Positions 1 to 6,719 of a DNA stretch of 8,277 bases are shown here, in pieces. The notes beneath the pieces were generated by a model, which saw nothing but the letters and a program-made list of their open reading frames with translations, ran no database searches and was not told where the DNA came from. Position numbers and translations under genes: made by a program. The DNA is from Clostridia bacterium (GTDB lineage: Bacteria; Bacillota_A; Clostridia; Oscillospirales; CAG-272), in the NCBI GenBank assembly GCA_017626655.1, contig JAGAIH010000120.1:1-8277 (forward strand). The letters run 5' to 3'. Within the stretch, counting starts at the first letter, position 1; each line of letters starts with the position of its first letter.

Positions 1-20
1 AAAGAAAGGAACCCACCCAC

Positions 21-1637
21 ATGGCAGACTTCAAGCAGGAGATCGAGCGTCGTCGGACGTTCGCCATCATTTCCCACCCCGACGCGGGTAAGACCACCCT
101 GACCGAGAAGTTCCTCCTCTACGGAGGCGCGATCCAGTCCGCAGGCGCGGTCAAGGGCAAATCCTCCGACCGCCACGCCACCTCCGACTGGATGGAGATC
201 GAGAAGAAGAGAGGTATTTCGGTCACCTCCTCGGTCATGCAGTTCGAGTACGAGGGCTTCTGCATCAACATCCTGGACACCCCCGGCCACCAGGACTTCT
301 CGGAGGACACCTACCGTACCCTCATGGCCGCCGACAGCGCGGTCATGGTCATCGACGGCGCCAAGGGTATCGAGCCCCAGACCCGCAAGCTCTTCAAGGT
401 CTGCGCCATGCGGCACATTCCCATCTTCACCTTCATCAATAAGATGGATCGAGAGGCAAGAGATCCCTTCGACCTCATCGACGAGCTGGAGAAGGAGTTC
501 GGCATCGGCACCTACCCCATGAACTGGCCCATCGGCTGCGGCGTGGAGTTCAAGGGCGTCTACGAGCGGGATCGCCAGTCCATCCTGGCCTTCGACGAGC
601 GCCACGCGGGTAGAAAGCGCCTAAAGGGCATCGAGTGCGATATTAACGACACCGAGCAGATGGATAACCTCATCGGTGAGCGCGCCCGCGAGATCCTCAC
701 CGAGCAGATCGAGCTTTTGGACGGCGCCTGCTTCGACTTCGATATCGAGAAGGTGCGCTGCGGTCAGCTCTCCCCCGTGTTCTTCGGCTCGGCTCTGAAC
801 AACTTCGGCGTGGAGGCCTTCCTGGAGCGCTTCCTGGAGATGACCTCCGCCCCCCTGTCCCACAAGAGCGTCCATCCCGCCGTGGAGCCCACCGAGATCT
901 CCCCCTTCGACGAGCCCTTCTCGGCCTTCGTCTTCAAGATCCAGGCCAACATGAACAAGGCTCACCGCGACCGTATCGCTTTCATGCGGATCTGCTCGGG
1001 TAAGTTCGAGCGGGGGGAGGAGTACTTCCACATCCAGGCGGGCAAGCCCGTCAAGCTCTCCCAGCCCCAGCAGATGATGGCCCAGGAGCGCGAGATCATC
1101 GACACCGCCTACGCGGGAGACATCATCGGCGTCTTCGACCCCGGTATCTTCTCCATCGGCGATACCATCTGCGCCAAGGGCGCCAAGATCCAGTACGCGG
1201 GCATCCCCACCTTCGCCCCCGAGCATTTCGCCGTGGTGGAGCAGATCGACTCCATGAAGCGTAAGCAGTTCGCCAAGGGCATGACCCAGATCGCCCAGGA
1301 GGGCGCCATCCAGATCTTCTTCGAGCCCGGCACGGGTATGGAGCGGGTCATCGTGGGTGTGGTCGGTGTGCTACAGTTCGATGTGCTCCAGTTCCGCATG
1401 GAGTCCGAGTACGGCGTGAAATACTACAAGAAGGACACCCCCCACCAGCTCATCCGCTACATCGACAACGACCCCGACGAGCTGAACCCCGCCTCCCTCC
1501 GCCTCATGCAGAACACCAAGTGGGTGCAGGACGTGAAGGGAAGGAACCTCCTGGTCTTCGTGGGCGACTACGAGATCGACTGGGCGCTGGACAAGAACCC
1601 CGGGCTGAAGCTGTCGGAGTTCCATCAGAATATGTAA
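21..1637 (+). CDS. prfC: Peptide chain release factor 3 (RF3, translational GTPase)
   Basis: The 538-residue product is a full-length RF3, close to the family's usual ~530 residues. RF3 is the cytoplasmic GTPase that removes RF1 or RF2 from the ribosome after peptide release. The GTPase motifs are all visible: P-loop SHPDAGKT at residues 18-25, a G2 region RGISVTSS at 64-71, DTPGH at 86-90, NKMD at 140-143, and a G5-type SAL at 257-259. The beta-barrel domain and the RF3-specific C-terminal domain follow without a break. RGIS in switch I and the overall order are typical of RF3 rather than EF-G or TetM. The ATG is preceded by AAAGGA at 5-10, with a rather long 10-base gap. Only 20 bases of upstream sequence are present, so the promoter lies outside. 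The gene appears to end as its own unit, with a terminator 9 bases after the stop. No truncation or frameshift is seen. Confidence 0.97.
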   Translation: MADFKQEIERRRTFAIISHPDAGKTTLTEKFLLYGGAIQSAGAVKGKSSDRHATSDWMEIEKKRGISVTSSVMQFEYEGFCINILDTPGHQDFSEDTYRTLMAADSAVMVIDGAKGIEPQTRKLFKVCAMRHIPIFTFINKMDREARDPFDLIDELEKEFGIGTYPMNWPIGCGVEFKGVYERDRQSILAFDERHAGRKRLKGIECDINDTEQMDNLIGERAREILTEQIELLDGACFDFDIEKVRCGQLSPVFFGSALNNFGVEAFLERFLEMTSAPLSHKSVHPAVEPTEISPFDEPFSAFVFKIQANMNKAHRDRIAFMRICSGKFERGEEYFHIQAGKPVKLSQPQQMMAQEREIIDTAYAGDIIGVFDPGIFSIGDTICAKGAKIQYAGIPTFAPEHFAVVEQIDSMKRKQFAKGMTQIAQEGAIQIFFEPGTGMERVIVGVVGVLQFDVLQFRMESEYGVKYYKKDTPHQLIRYIDNDPDELNPASLRLMQNTKWVQDVKGRNLLVFVGDYEIDWALDKNPGLKLSEFHQNM

Positions 1638-1645
1638 TGAATGAT

Positions 1646-1675
1646 CCCGCAGGGCATAGGCTCTGCGGGGTTTTT
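1646..1675 (+). terminator. Intrinsic terminator of prfC
   Basis: A 10-bp stem (1646-1655 with 1660-1669, one G-U pair) closes on an ATAG loop and is followed by a G and a run of five T (1671-1675). It starts 8 bases after the prfC stop. This is the textbook form of a Rho-independent terminator and implies that rmuC is transcribed separately. Confidence 0.92.
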
Positions 1676-1769
1676 CGTTTAAGAAATATTGGGAATAACG
1701 ATTTTGTCGGCTTTCAAATTGGAGTTTATCGAACTGTTCGGCACGATGGTTCGGTTGCCAATGACCCAT

Positions 1770-1798
1770 TGTAGGGAGCGACGCCCTCGTCGCTCCGC
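1770..1798 (+). repeat. Left inner arm: 29-base repeat with internal hairpin
   Basis: This begins TGTAGGG and contains a perfect 9-bp hairpin, GGAGCGACG (1775-1783) with CGTCGCTCC (1788-1796) around a CCCT loop. It is the exact reverse complement of 1879-1907. It can therefore fold alone or pair with its partner. Confidence 0.88.
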
Positions 1799-1878
1799 AA
1801 CCTGAAAATTGCCCATATCTATTGTCAGATACATATGATTCGCCTTTACACCCGAAACATATCGGTATGTTCTATGTG

Positions 1879-1907
1879 GCGGAGCGACGAGGGCGTCGCT
1901 CCCTACA
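1879..1907 (-). repeat. Right inner arm: 29-base repeat with internal hairpin
   Basis: This is the perfect inverted partner of 1770-1798, ending CCCTACA on the + strand. Its own 9-bp hairpin (1881-1889 with 1894-1902) has the loop AGGG, the complement of the left loop. Confidence 0.88.
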
Positions 1908-1946
1908 GGTGTTTGTGCCAATCGAAACAGCCCGATAAACCCAAAT

Positions 1947-1973
1947 TTGAAGGATTTCGCAATCGCCTATAGA
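1947..1973 (+). promoter_or_regulatory. Candidate promoter / conserved leader upstream of rmuC
   Basis: TTGAAG (1947-1952) and TATAGA (1968-1973) are separated by 15 bases. The same arrangement, with the shared words ATTT and TCGCCTAT, lies upstream of the membrane-protein gene at 3834. The spacer is shorter than the usual 17 and the -10 match is modest, so the promoter call is tentative. The conservation between the two leaders is directly visible. The element overlaps the right end of the inverted-repeat element. Confidence 0.4.
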
Positions 1974-1984
1974 CAGAAAACAAC

Positions 1985-1992
1985 AAAGGAGG
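1985..1992 (+). promoter_or_regulatory. Ribosome binding site fixing the rmuC start
   Basis: AAAGGAGG lies 5 bases before ATG 1998. It decides the start against an in-frame TTG at 1947, which lies inside the repeat and has no Shine-Dalgarno sequence at a useful distance. Confidence 0.88.
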
Positions 1993-1997
1993 CCTCC

Positions 1998-3530
1998 ATG
2001 GAACTCATTGAAATACTTGCTATCTTCATCCTGATCGGCGTACTCACCGCCATCGCCCTTTTAGCGGTGCTTCTCCTCCGCAAGAGGACCGATACCGCCG
2101 CTGACCCCGCCGCTATCGCCGAGGCCACCGCCCGCGCCATGACCGAGACCATGCGCCGCGAGGTCACTGACCCCATCCTCCGAGAGGAGCGAAGCAACCA
2201 CAGCAACCTCCGCACCGAAATGCAGACCGAGCTGCGCGGCTCCCGTACCGAGACCGTAAACACGGTGCAGACCTCCATGGAAAAGCTGGGTCAGTCCCTC
2301 CGCGAATCCCAAAGAGAGACCGCCGAGCTCCAGGCCAAGCGCATTTCCGAGCTGACCGCCGCTGAGACAAAGCTCATGACCGAGCTGAAGGACGCCCAGA
2401 CCCAGCGCTTCGCCGCCCAGGACGCCCGCCTGGAGGCCATGCAGAAGGCCCTGAATACCCTTCTGTCCGAGCGCATGGACGGTCTGAATACCACGGTCAG
2501 CCAGCGGCTCGCCGAGGTGGAGAAGCAGTTCAAGGAGTTCCGTGAGCAGTCCGCTAACGCCCAGGAGCAGCTCCGCAAGACCATGGAGGAGCGCATGACC
2601 GCCATGCAGACCTCCAACAACGAAAAGCTGGAGCAGATGCGGTCCACCGTGGACGAAAAGCTCCAGAAGACTCTGGACGAGCGGATCTCTCAATCCTTCA
2701 AGATGGTCAATGAGCGTCTGGCCGACGTGTACAAGGGCCTGGGCGAGATGCAGACCCTGGCGGGGGACGTGGGAGACCTCAAGAAGGTCATGGCGGGCGT
2801 CAAGACCCGCGGTATCCTGGGCGAGATCCAGCTGGGGGCCATCATCACCGAGCTGCTCTCCCCCGAGCAGTATGAGGAGAACGCCGTCACCCGCCCCGGC
2901 ACGACCAATCGGGTGGAGTTCGCCATCAAGCTCCCCGGCGAGGGGGATATCCCCGTCTACCTCCCCATCGACGCCAAGTTCCCCGCCGACGCCTACCACC
3001 ACCTGGTGGACGCCTACGAGGCGGGAGACCCCGAGGCCATCAAGGCGGCGTCAAGCGAGCTGGAGGCCCGCATCAAGGGCGCGGCCAAGGACATCCGCGA
3101 CAAGTACGTGGAGCCTCCCTACACCACCACCTTCGGCATCATGTTCCTCCCCTTCGAGGGCCTCTACGCCGAGGTGGTCCGCATGGGCTTGGTGGATATT
3201 CTCCAGACCCAGTACCGTGTCAGCGTGGCGGGACCCACCACCCTGGCCGCCCTTCTCAACAGCCTGCAAATGGGCTTCCGCACCCTGGCCATCCAGAAGC
3301 GCTCCGGTGAGGTCTGGGAGGTCCTGGGGGCAGTCAAGACCGAGTTCGGCAAGTTCGAGGACGCCCTGGCCCGGGTGCAGACCCGCATCAACCAGACCGG
3401 CGACGAGCTGGAAAAGCTGGTGGGCACCCGTACCCGACAGATCAACCGCAAGCTCAAGAGCGTGGCGGAATTGCCCGCTGCCGATGCCCAGAAGCTGTTG
3501 GACGGCGTGATCGTGGAGGAGGATTCTTGA
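1998..3530 (+). CDS. rmuC: RmuC family protein (membrane-anchored, nuclease-like domain)
   Basis: From the ATG at 1998 the product has 510 residues. RmuC-family proteins are linked in E. coli to limiting recombination at inverted repeats. The biochemical activity is not firmly known, and the C-terminal domain is regarded as related to restriction-endonuclease folds. Visible here are an N-terminal membrane anchor (about residues 5-27, followed by RKR) and a long, charged, Glu/Gln/Arg-rich coiled coil (about 45-265). The conserved RmuC domain follows, from RGILGE (271-276) through PIDAKFP (Asp325, Lys327), then TFGIMFLPFEGLY, VAGPTTL and a Trp-Glu-Val-Leu segment near the end. Length and order fit a complete family member. 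The upstream leader resembles that of the next + strand gene. No terminator hairpin precedes the T-run at 3532-3537 just after the stop. Confidence 0.94.
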   Translation: MELIEILAIFILIGVLTAIALLAVLLLRKRTDTAADPAAIAEATARAMTETMRREVTDPILREERSNHSNLRTEMQTELRGSRTETVNTVQTSMEKLGQSLRESQRETAELQAKRISELTAAETKLMTELKDAQTQRFAAQDARLEAMQKALNTLLSERMDGLNTTVSQRLAEVEKQFKEFREQSANAQEQLRKTMEERMTAMQTSNNEKLEQMRSTVDEKLQKTLDERISQSFKMVNERLADVYKGLGEMQTLAGDVGDLKKVMAGVKTRGILGEIQLGAIITELLSPEQYEENAVTRPGTTNRVEFAIKLPGEGDIPVYLPIDAKFPADAYHHLVDAYEAGDPEAIKAASSELEARIKGAAKDIRDKYVEPPYTTTFGIMFLPFEGLYAEVVRMGLVDILQTQYRVSVAGPTTLAALLNSLQMGFRTLAIQKRSGEVWEVLGAVKTEFGKFEDALARVQTRINQTGDELEKLVGTRTRQINRKLKSVAELPAADAQKLLDGVIVEEDS

Positions 3531-3684
3531 TTTTTTCCGTTTTCACCGAACCAAACCCCGTGTTTGTGGGACTGTATATATGGAAGGCGCTCATGATTCG
3601 CTATGGATTGCAAAACGGATAAATGAAAATATCACTGTTCTGCACATCTTCAAATGGCTGTTTTGCGGTATGTTTCATGTCACC

Positions 3685-3709
3685 GTAGGGCAGGGGCTTG
3701 CTCCCGCCG
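3685..3709 (+). repeat. Solo GTAGGG-type hairpin repeat
   Basis: GTAGGG opens a hairpin in which GGC (3689-3691) and GGG (3693-3695) pair with CCC (3703-3705) and GCC (3706-3708) around a CTTG-containing loop, with A3692 bulged. The start GTAGGG and end CCG match the layout of the arm at 1770-1798, although the stem sequence differs. No inverted partner is found nearby, so it looks like a single unit of a dispersed palindromic family. Confidence 0.6.
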
Positions 3710-3716
3710 ACATCTC

Positions 3717-3744
3717 AAAAATCATAAAAGTAACAATGATTTTT
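3717..3744. repeat. AT-rich hairpin in the rmuC downstream spacer
   Basis: AAAAATCAT (3717-3725) pairs perfectly with ATGATTTTT (3736-3744) around a 10-base loop. It has a T-rich right side but almost no GC pairs, so it would be a weak terminator at best. It may instead belong to the adjacent repeat. Confidence 0.5.
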
Positions 3745-3785
3745 TGGCGGTAACGGGATCATGCCACCTCACCTATAAACCCAAG

Positions 3786-3812
3786 TTGAAGCATTTTCCA
3801 CTCGCCTATCAT
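3786..3812 (+). promoter_or_regulatory. Candidate promoter / conserved leader upstream of the membrane protein
   Basis: TTGAAG (3786-3791) and TATCAT (3807-3812, five of six matches to TATAAT) are separated by 15 bases. The stretch from ATAAACCCAA at 3775 through TCGCCTAT at 3802-3809 parallels that before rmuC. The short spacer is the main doubt. If active, transcription would begin roughly 15 bases before the start codon. Confidence 0.45.
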
Positions 3813-3820
3813 GATTCACA

Positions 3821-3828
3821 GAAAGGAG
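3821..3828 (+). promoter_or_regulatory. Ribosome binding site fixing the 3834 start
   Basis: GAAAGGAG lies 5 bases before ATG 3834. It selects that start over in-frame upstream ATGs such as 3654, which would add a translated hairpin repeat to the protein. Confidence 0.85.
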
Positions 3829-3833
3829 CCCCC

Positions 3834-4154
3834 ATGGAGCTGAACACCGACAACCCCAACCGCATCGTGATCCCTCGCCGCCCCCTGTTCAAGCGGGTCG
3901 CGATCCTGTGGTTTTTGGAGATCGTGGCCTGCCTGTGTGCCGCGGGGCCCTTTGTGATCGTGTCGGCCTTTTGCGCGCTGGAGCTGGTCTGGATCACCGC
4001 CAAGGTGAAGCCCCTCTGGAGGCTGTACTACCACCCCGCCTCCCTGTATATCCTGCTCGGCTTACTGGTCATTCCTTCCATCCCCATCGGCCTTGCCCTG
4101 CGGGTATTCATTCCTTGGCTGGTGGTGGATCTGCCCCGACTTATACTGTTCTGA
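3834..4154 (+). CDS. Small hypothetical integral membrane protein (106 aa)
   Basis: I do not recognise this family. The 106-residue product has a polar N-terminus (1-20) with a basic RRPLFKR cluster. A long hydrophobic stretch at about 22-55 could be one or two helices, broken by a Gly-Pro at 38-39. A loop with KVKPLWRLYYH (57-67) is followed by a second hydrophobic region (about 69-105) containing several prolines. Two to four membrane passes are possible, and no enzymatic motif is seen. Only 16 bases separate its stop from the GTG of the MutS-like gene, and the ribosome binding site of that gene begins at the last base of this stop codon. The two are almost certainly cotranscribed. The existence of the gene is supported by its strong Shine-Dalgarno sequence and conserved-looking leader. 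Confidence 0.82.
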   Translation: MELNTDNPNRIVIPRRPLFKRVAILWFLEIVACLCAAGPFVIVSAFCALELVWITAKVKPLWRLYYHPASLYILLGLLVIPSIPIGLALRVFIPWLVVDLPRLILF

Positions 4155-4160
4155 AAGGAG
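4154..4160 (+). promoter_or_regulatory. Ribosome binding site for the MutS-like gene (GTG start)
   Basis: AAAGGAG begins at the last base of the preceding stop codon and lies 10 bases before GTG 4171. It supports that start over the upstream in-frame ATG at 4093, which lies inside the preceding gene. Confidence 0.75.
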
Positions 4161-4170
4161 TATCGTTTTC

Positions 4171-5754
4171 GTGAACGCCTTTTCCCTGATTTATCCACAA
4201 GACCGCCACGACGACACGCCCGTTCGCACTGCCGCCCGCGACCTCATCGCCAATTTGGGCGCGGATTGGTTCTTTCACAGCCGTACCTGTCGTCTGATGG
4301 ACTACCTCACGTCCGATCCCGAGGTGATCCGCTACCGCCGTACCGCCCTGCGGGACGTGATGGAATGCCCGCCCCTGTTGCAAATGCTACGGGATGCCTC
4401 CGACCTCCTTTCCCAAATTGAGGAGAACGTCAAGCGGCGGGACAGCAGCGGGGACAGCTTTGAGTCCCAGTTCTTCTCCATCCGCGAGCTGGAGATCTAC
4501 ATCGACTTGGTAGACTGTATGCAGAACGCCTTCGACGCGGTGGAGGCGGGAGGATTTGCCTTGCGCTCCGAGGGATTCGCCGCCCTGCGGGACAGCGTGC
4601 GTGAGCAGACCGAGACGGTCAACGAGCTGCGCAAGGGACTTTCCCGCATGGTCATAGCGGTGAAGGACATCAAGAGCGTCACCATCGGCTTCAATTTGGA
4701 TACCAACCTCTCCCCCTACGAGGCGGGGCTTCTGTCCATCAACGACCGCCCCGTTCGCTCGGGGGAGCTGATCGACCGCCTGCTGAACCTGGAGCTGGCC
4801 AAGGACGATATGACCGCCCTCGCCCCCATGACCGCCGTCACCAAGCGGTTGACTCCCCGTGAGCGGGAGAGCGTGGACATGGTCTTTATGGGCGCCATGC
4901 GCAAGGTCTACGGCGGCGCTCTCCGCCCCTGGGCGCCCATGATCCGCAAGTACGTGGCGGCGGGCGCCTGCCCCTGGCTGCGGCTCCTCCCCGAAATGCG
5001 CTACCTCACGGTCTCCGCCGATCTGCTCAAGGGACTCACCGACCGCGACCTTCCCATCTGCTGGGCGGAGGTGCGCCCCGTGGAGGAAAAGGCCTTCTCT
5101 GTGAAGGGGATGTATAACCCCGCCCTGGCCATGAAGCTGGCGGAAACCAATCCAGACGCGGTCATGGTCTGCAACGACCTGGATTTTGATGCCGAGGGCG
5201 GCATCTATATCCTCACGGGCCCCAACAGCGGCGGCAAGAGCATCTTTACCTGCGGCGTGGGGATCCTGCAGATCATGTTCCAGCTGGGTATGCCCATCCC
5301 CGCGTCGGAAGGGAAAATCAGCCCCGTGGAGGGTATCTTTACCCACTTCCCGAGCGAGGTGGAGGTCACCACCGCCGACGGACGGCTGGGAAGCGAGTGC
5401 GCGCTGGTCAAAAGGATCTTCGACAAGCTCACCCCCCACAGTCTGGTGCTGCTGGACGAGACCTTTTCGGGCACGGGCTCCTTTGAGGGCTCCTTCCTGG
5501 CCGCCGACGTGCTGGCCGCCCTGTCCGCCCGCGGCGTCCATGCGGTCTACTGCACCCATATGCACGAGCTGACCACCCACATCCCCGAGGTGAACGGCCG
5601 TCCCGAGGCGCGCTCCAAAGTAGCTACCCTCTCGGCAGGCTCCGAGGGACGGGATCGCTTCCGCATCCTCCGCCGTCCCCCCGACGGAAGATCCTACGCC
5701 GCCCGCATCGCGGAGAAGTACGGACTGTCCTACCGCGAGCTGGTGGGGAAATGA
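4171..5754 (+). CDS. MutS-related ATPase lacking the mismatch-recognition domain
   Basis: The 527-residue product carries the MutS-family ABC-type ATPase domain at its C-terminus. Walker A is GPNSGGKS (350-357), Walker B is LVLLDE (Asp429, Glu430), followed by SGTGSFEGSF, which corresponds to the D-loop region of MutS. CTHMHE contains the conserved His463. Residues 1 to about 330 are mainly helical and look like the MutS lever/core region. There is no room for the N-terminal mismatch-binding and connector domains of MutS (usually 800-900 residues), and no C-terminal Smr nuclease domain as in MutS2. It therefore belongs to the short MutS-like ATPases common in Firmicutes, whose role is not established. 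Mismatch repair should not be assumed. The start MNAFSLIYPQDR fits my recollection of how such proteins begin. It is cotranscribed with the small membrane protein and ends at a strong terminator. Confidence 0.9.
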   Translation: MNAFSLIYPQDRHDDTPVRTAARDLIANLGADWFFHSRTCRLMDYLTSDPEVIRYRRTALRDVMECPPLLQMLRDASDLLSQIEENVKRRDSSGDSFESQFFSIRELEIYIDLVDCMQNAFDAVEAGGFALRSEGFAALRDSVREQTETVNELRKGLSRMVIAVKDIKSVTIGFNLDTNLSPYEAGLLSINDRPVRSGELIDRLLNLELAKDDMTALAPMTAVTKRLTPRERESVDMVFMGAMRKVYGGALRPWAPMIRKYVAAGACPWLRLLPEMRYLTVSADLLKGLTDRDLPICWAEVRPVEEKAFSVKGMYNPALAMKLAETNPDAVMVCNDLDFDAEGGIYILTGPNSGGKSIFTCGVGILQIMFQLGMPIPASEGKISPVEGIFTHFPSEVEVTTADGRLGSECALVKRIFDKLTPHSLVLLDETFSGTGSFEGSFLAADVLAALSARGVHAVYCTHMHELTTHIPEVNGRPEARSKVATLSAGSEGRDRFRILRRPPDGRSYAARIAEKYGLSYRELVGK

Positions 5755-5765
5755 ATAGAGATAGC

Positions 5766-5801
5766 AAAAAGCCCGCCCTCGACCGAGAGCGGGCCTTTTT
5801 T
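5766..5801. terminator. Bidirectional terminator between convergent operons
   Basis: GCCCGC (5771-5776) pairs with GCGGGC (5789-5794). The inner CTC (5778-5780) pairs with GAG (5785-5787) around a GACC loop, with one C-A mismatch. The hairpin is flanked by five A (5766-5770) on the left and six T (5796-5801) on the right, so it can stop transcription from both sides. It lies 11 bases after the MutS-like stop and 2 bases beyond the metallophosphoesterase stop. Confidence 0.93.
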
Positions 5802-5803
5802 CT

Positions 5804-6679
5804 TTATTGAGCCTCCAATACAGCCAGGATTACCTCGGGTCGGTTGGCGAAGCGGAGGGGGATACCGCTGTTCCCCAGCCCTCGGCTGACGTACAGGAGG
5901 ACCTCCCCCTCCTCGGCGGGAACAGAGTACAGCCCCCCGTCGTAGTCGGGGAACGGGCCCTGCCCGGGGCCGTAAAGACCGCCCACGAAGGGCAGGCGGA
6001 GCTGCCCGCCGTGGACGTGGCCCGAAAAGACCAGGTCCGCCCCCGCCTCGGCGTATCGGGAAATGAACTCGGGGTGGTGGGCCAGCAGGATGGTGTAGCC
6101 GCTCCCGCAGAGCTCGGACAGATCGGGGGAGGCGGTCTCGCCGTGGCCGAAGGCGGGGGAGTCGATGCCCGCCAGAGTGATGGAGTCGCCGCCCCTCTCC
6201 AGGGTGATGGCCTCGCCGTGCAAGACCGTGACCCCCAGGGAGAGCAGGCCCTCCTCCAGCTCGGCGTAGGTCTCGGCGGGGATGGCTCCCTCGTGATTGC
6301 CCGTGACGTAGTAGCAGGGCGCGATCTCTACCGCCTGCTCTGCGAAGGACACCGTCAAGGCCACGTCGGTGCGGCCCTCGTGCTTGTCGATCATGTCCCC
6401 CGTCAAAAGGATCACGTCGGGTTCTGCCTCGCGGATCAGGTCAAGGGTCTTGGCGTGGTCTTTCCCGAACTCGGCGTCGTGGAGATCCGAGATCTGGACG
6501 ATACGGAAGCCGTCAAAGCCCGACGGAAGCCCCTCGGCGGGGACGGAGACCTCGGTGAGGGTGGGAACGGTATTGGAATGGATGACCCAGATGACAAAGC
6601 CGAGGAGGATCAGGAGCAGGACGGACAGGACCGCGAGCCGTCTTTTTTTGCGGCCGCGGAGGGGATGGGAAGAAGGCAT
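5804..6679 (-). CDS. Membrane-anchored metallophosphoesterase (YkuE/YaeI-like)
   Basis: The 291-residue product is a calcineurin-like metallophosphoesterase with the full dinuclear-metal signature. The motifs are DLH (Asp65, His67), GDMID (Gly94-Asp95), GNHE (127-130), HHPE (His201-His202) and GHVHGG (220-225). An N-terminal run of basic residues (RGRKKRR, 8-14) followed by a hydrophobic segment (15-33) suggests a membrane anchor with the catalytic domain on the outer face. Members of this family such as YkuE and YaeI act at the membrane or cell wall, and YaeI hydrolyses lipid A precursors in vitro. The substrate here is unknown. ATG 6679 is chosen because AAAGGAG (complement of 6685-6691) sits 5 bases upstream. 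A longer ATG start at 6730 would overlap the preceding gene and lacks this signal. It is the second gene of a - strand operon, 40 bases after its neighbour. Confidence 0.92.
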   Translation of the reverse strand: MPSSHPLRGRKKRRLAVLSVLLLILLGFVIWVIHSNTVPTLTEVSVPAEGLPSGFDGFRIVQISDLHDAEFGKDHAKTLDLIREAEPDVILLTGDMIDKHEGRTDVALTVSFAEQAVEIAPCYYVTGNHEGAIPAETYAELEEGLLSLGVTVLHGEAITLERGGDSITLAGIDSPAFGHGETASPDLSELCGSGYTILLAHHPEFISRYAEAGADLVFSGHVHGGQLRLPFVGGLYGPGQGPFPDYDGGLYSVPAEEGEVLLYVSRGLGNSGIPLRFANRPEVILAVLEAQ

Positions 6680-6719
6680 GGTATCTCCTTTCGGTATGGT
6701 CTCGGGGGCGCGGCTACCG

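Larger units (their letters stand above)
1713..1951. repeat. Nested inverted-repeat (MITE-like) intergenic element
   Basis: Most of the prfC-rmuC spacer is a nested palindrome. The outer arms are 1713-1731 (TTCAAATTGGAGTTTATCG) and the complement of 1933-1951, matching at 17 of 19 positions. The inner arms, 1770-1798 and 1879-1907, are a perfect 29-base inverted repeat. Between inner and outer arms the two sides remain loosely alignable, with about 13 extra bases on the left around a repeated GTTCGG. The 80-base centre has a small hairpin (AACATA-TCGG-TATGTT, 1856-1871). No reading frame inside it looks real. The layout fits a non-autonomous mobile element or a paired REP-type repeat. The outer boundaries are my inference, and no target-site duplication was identified. 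Confidence 0.7.
3531..3833. other. 303-base spacer with repeat fragments, no gene
   Basis: No credible gene is present: the open frame running from 3654 into the next gene is only an upstream extension of it. From left to right the spacer holds a T-run after rmuC without a hairpin, the word GTATGTTT (3668-3675, complement AAACATAC), and the GTAGGG-type hairpin (3685-3709). An AT-rich 9-bp hairpin (3717-3725 with 3736-3744) and a degenerate copy of the 24-base word (3768-3790) follow. It ends in the leader and ribosome binding site of the gene at 3834. A TTGCAA and TATCAC pair at 3608-3635 with a 16-base gap is a weak promoter-like match. Confidence 0.65.

Noticed and set aside
621..1226. 201-codon open frame on the - strand opposite prfC
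   Set aside because: The translation is biased (Asp, Gly, Leu, Val) and lies entirely within a confident RF3 gene.
1679..1921. 80-codon open frame on the - strand in the prfC-rmuC spacer
   Set aside because: It runs through the inverted-repeat arms, has no ribosome binding site and no protein-like composition.
1947..1997. N-terminal extension of RmuC from a TTG start
   Set aside because: The added 17 residues come from repeat sequence, and the AAAGGAGG before ATG 1998 marks the true start, with the membrane anchor immediately following.
2061..3002. 313-codon open frame on the - strand opposite rmuC
   Set aside because: The product is Leu/Gly/His-rich and low-complexity, mirroring the coiled-coil codons of rmuC.
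3608..3635. Promoter TTGCAA-N16-TATCAC downstream of rmuC
   Set aside because: It matches four of six positions in each box, lies about 200 bases from the next gene, and a closer, shared candidate exists at 3786-3812.
4387..5580. 397-codon open frame on the - strand
   Set aside because: It is antisense to the MutS-like ATPase domain. Its His/Gly/Val/Gln-rich translation matches no family and it lacks a ribosome binding site.
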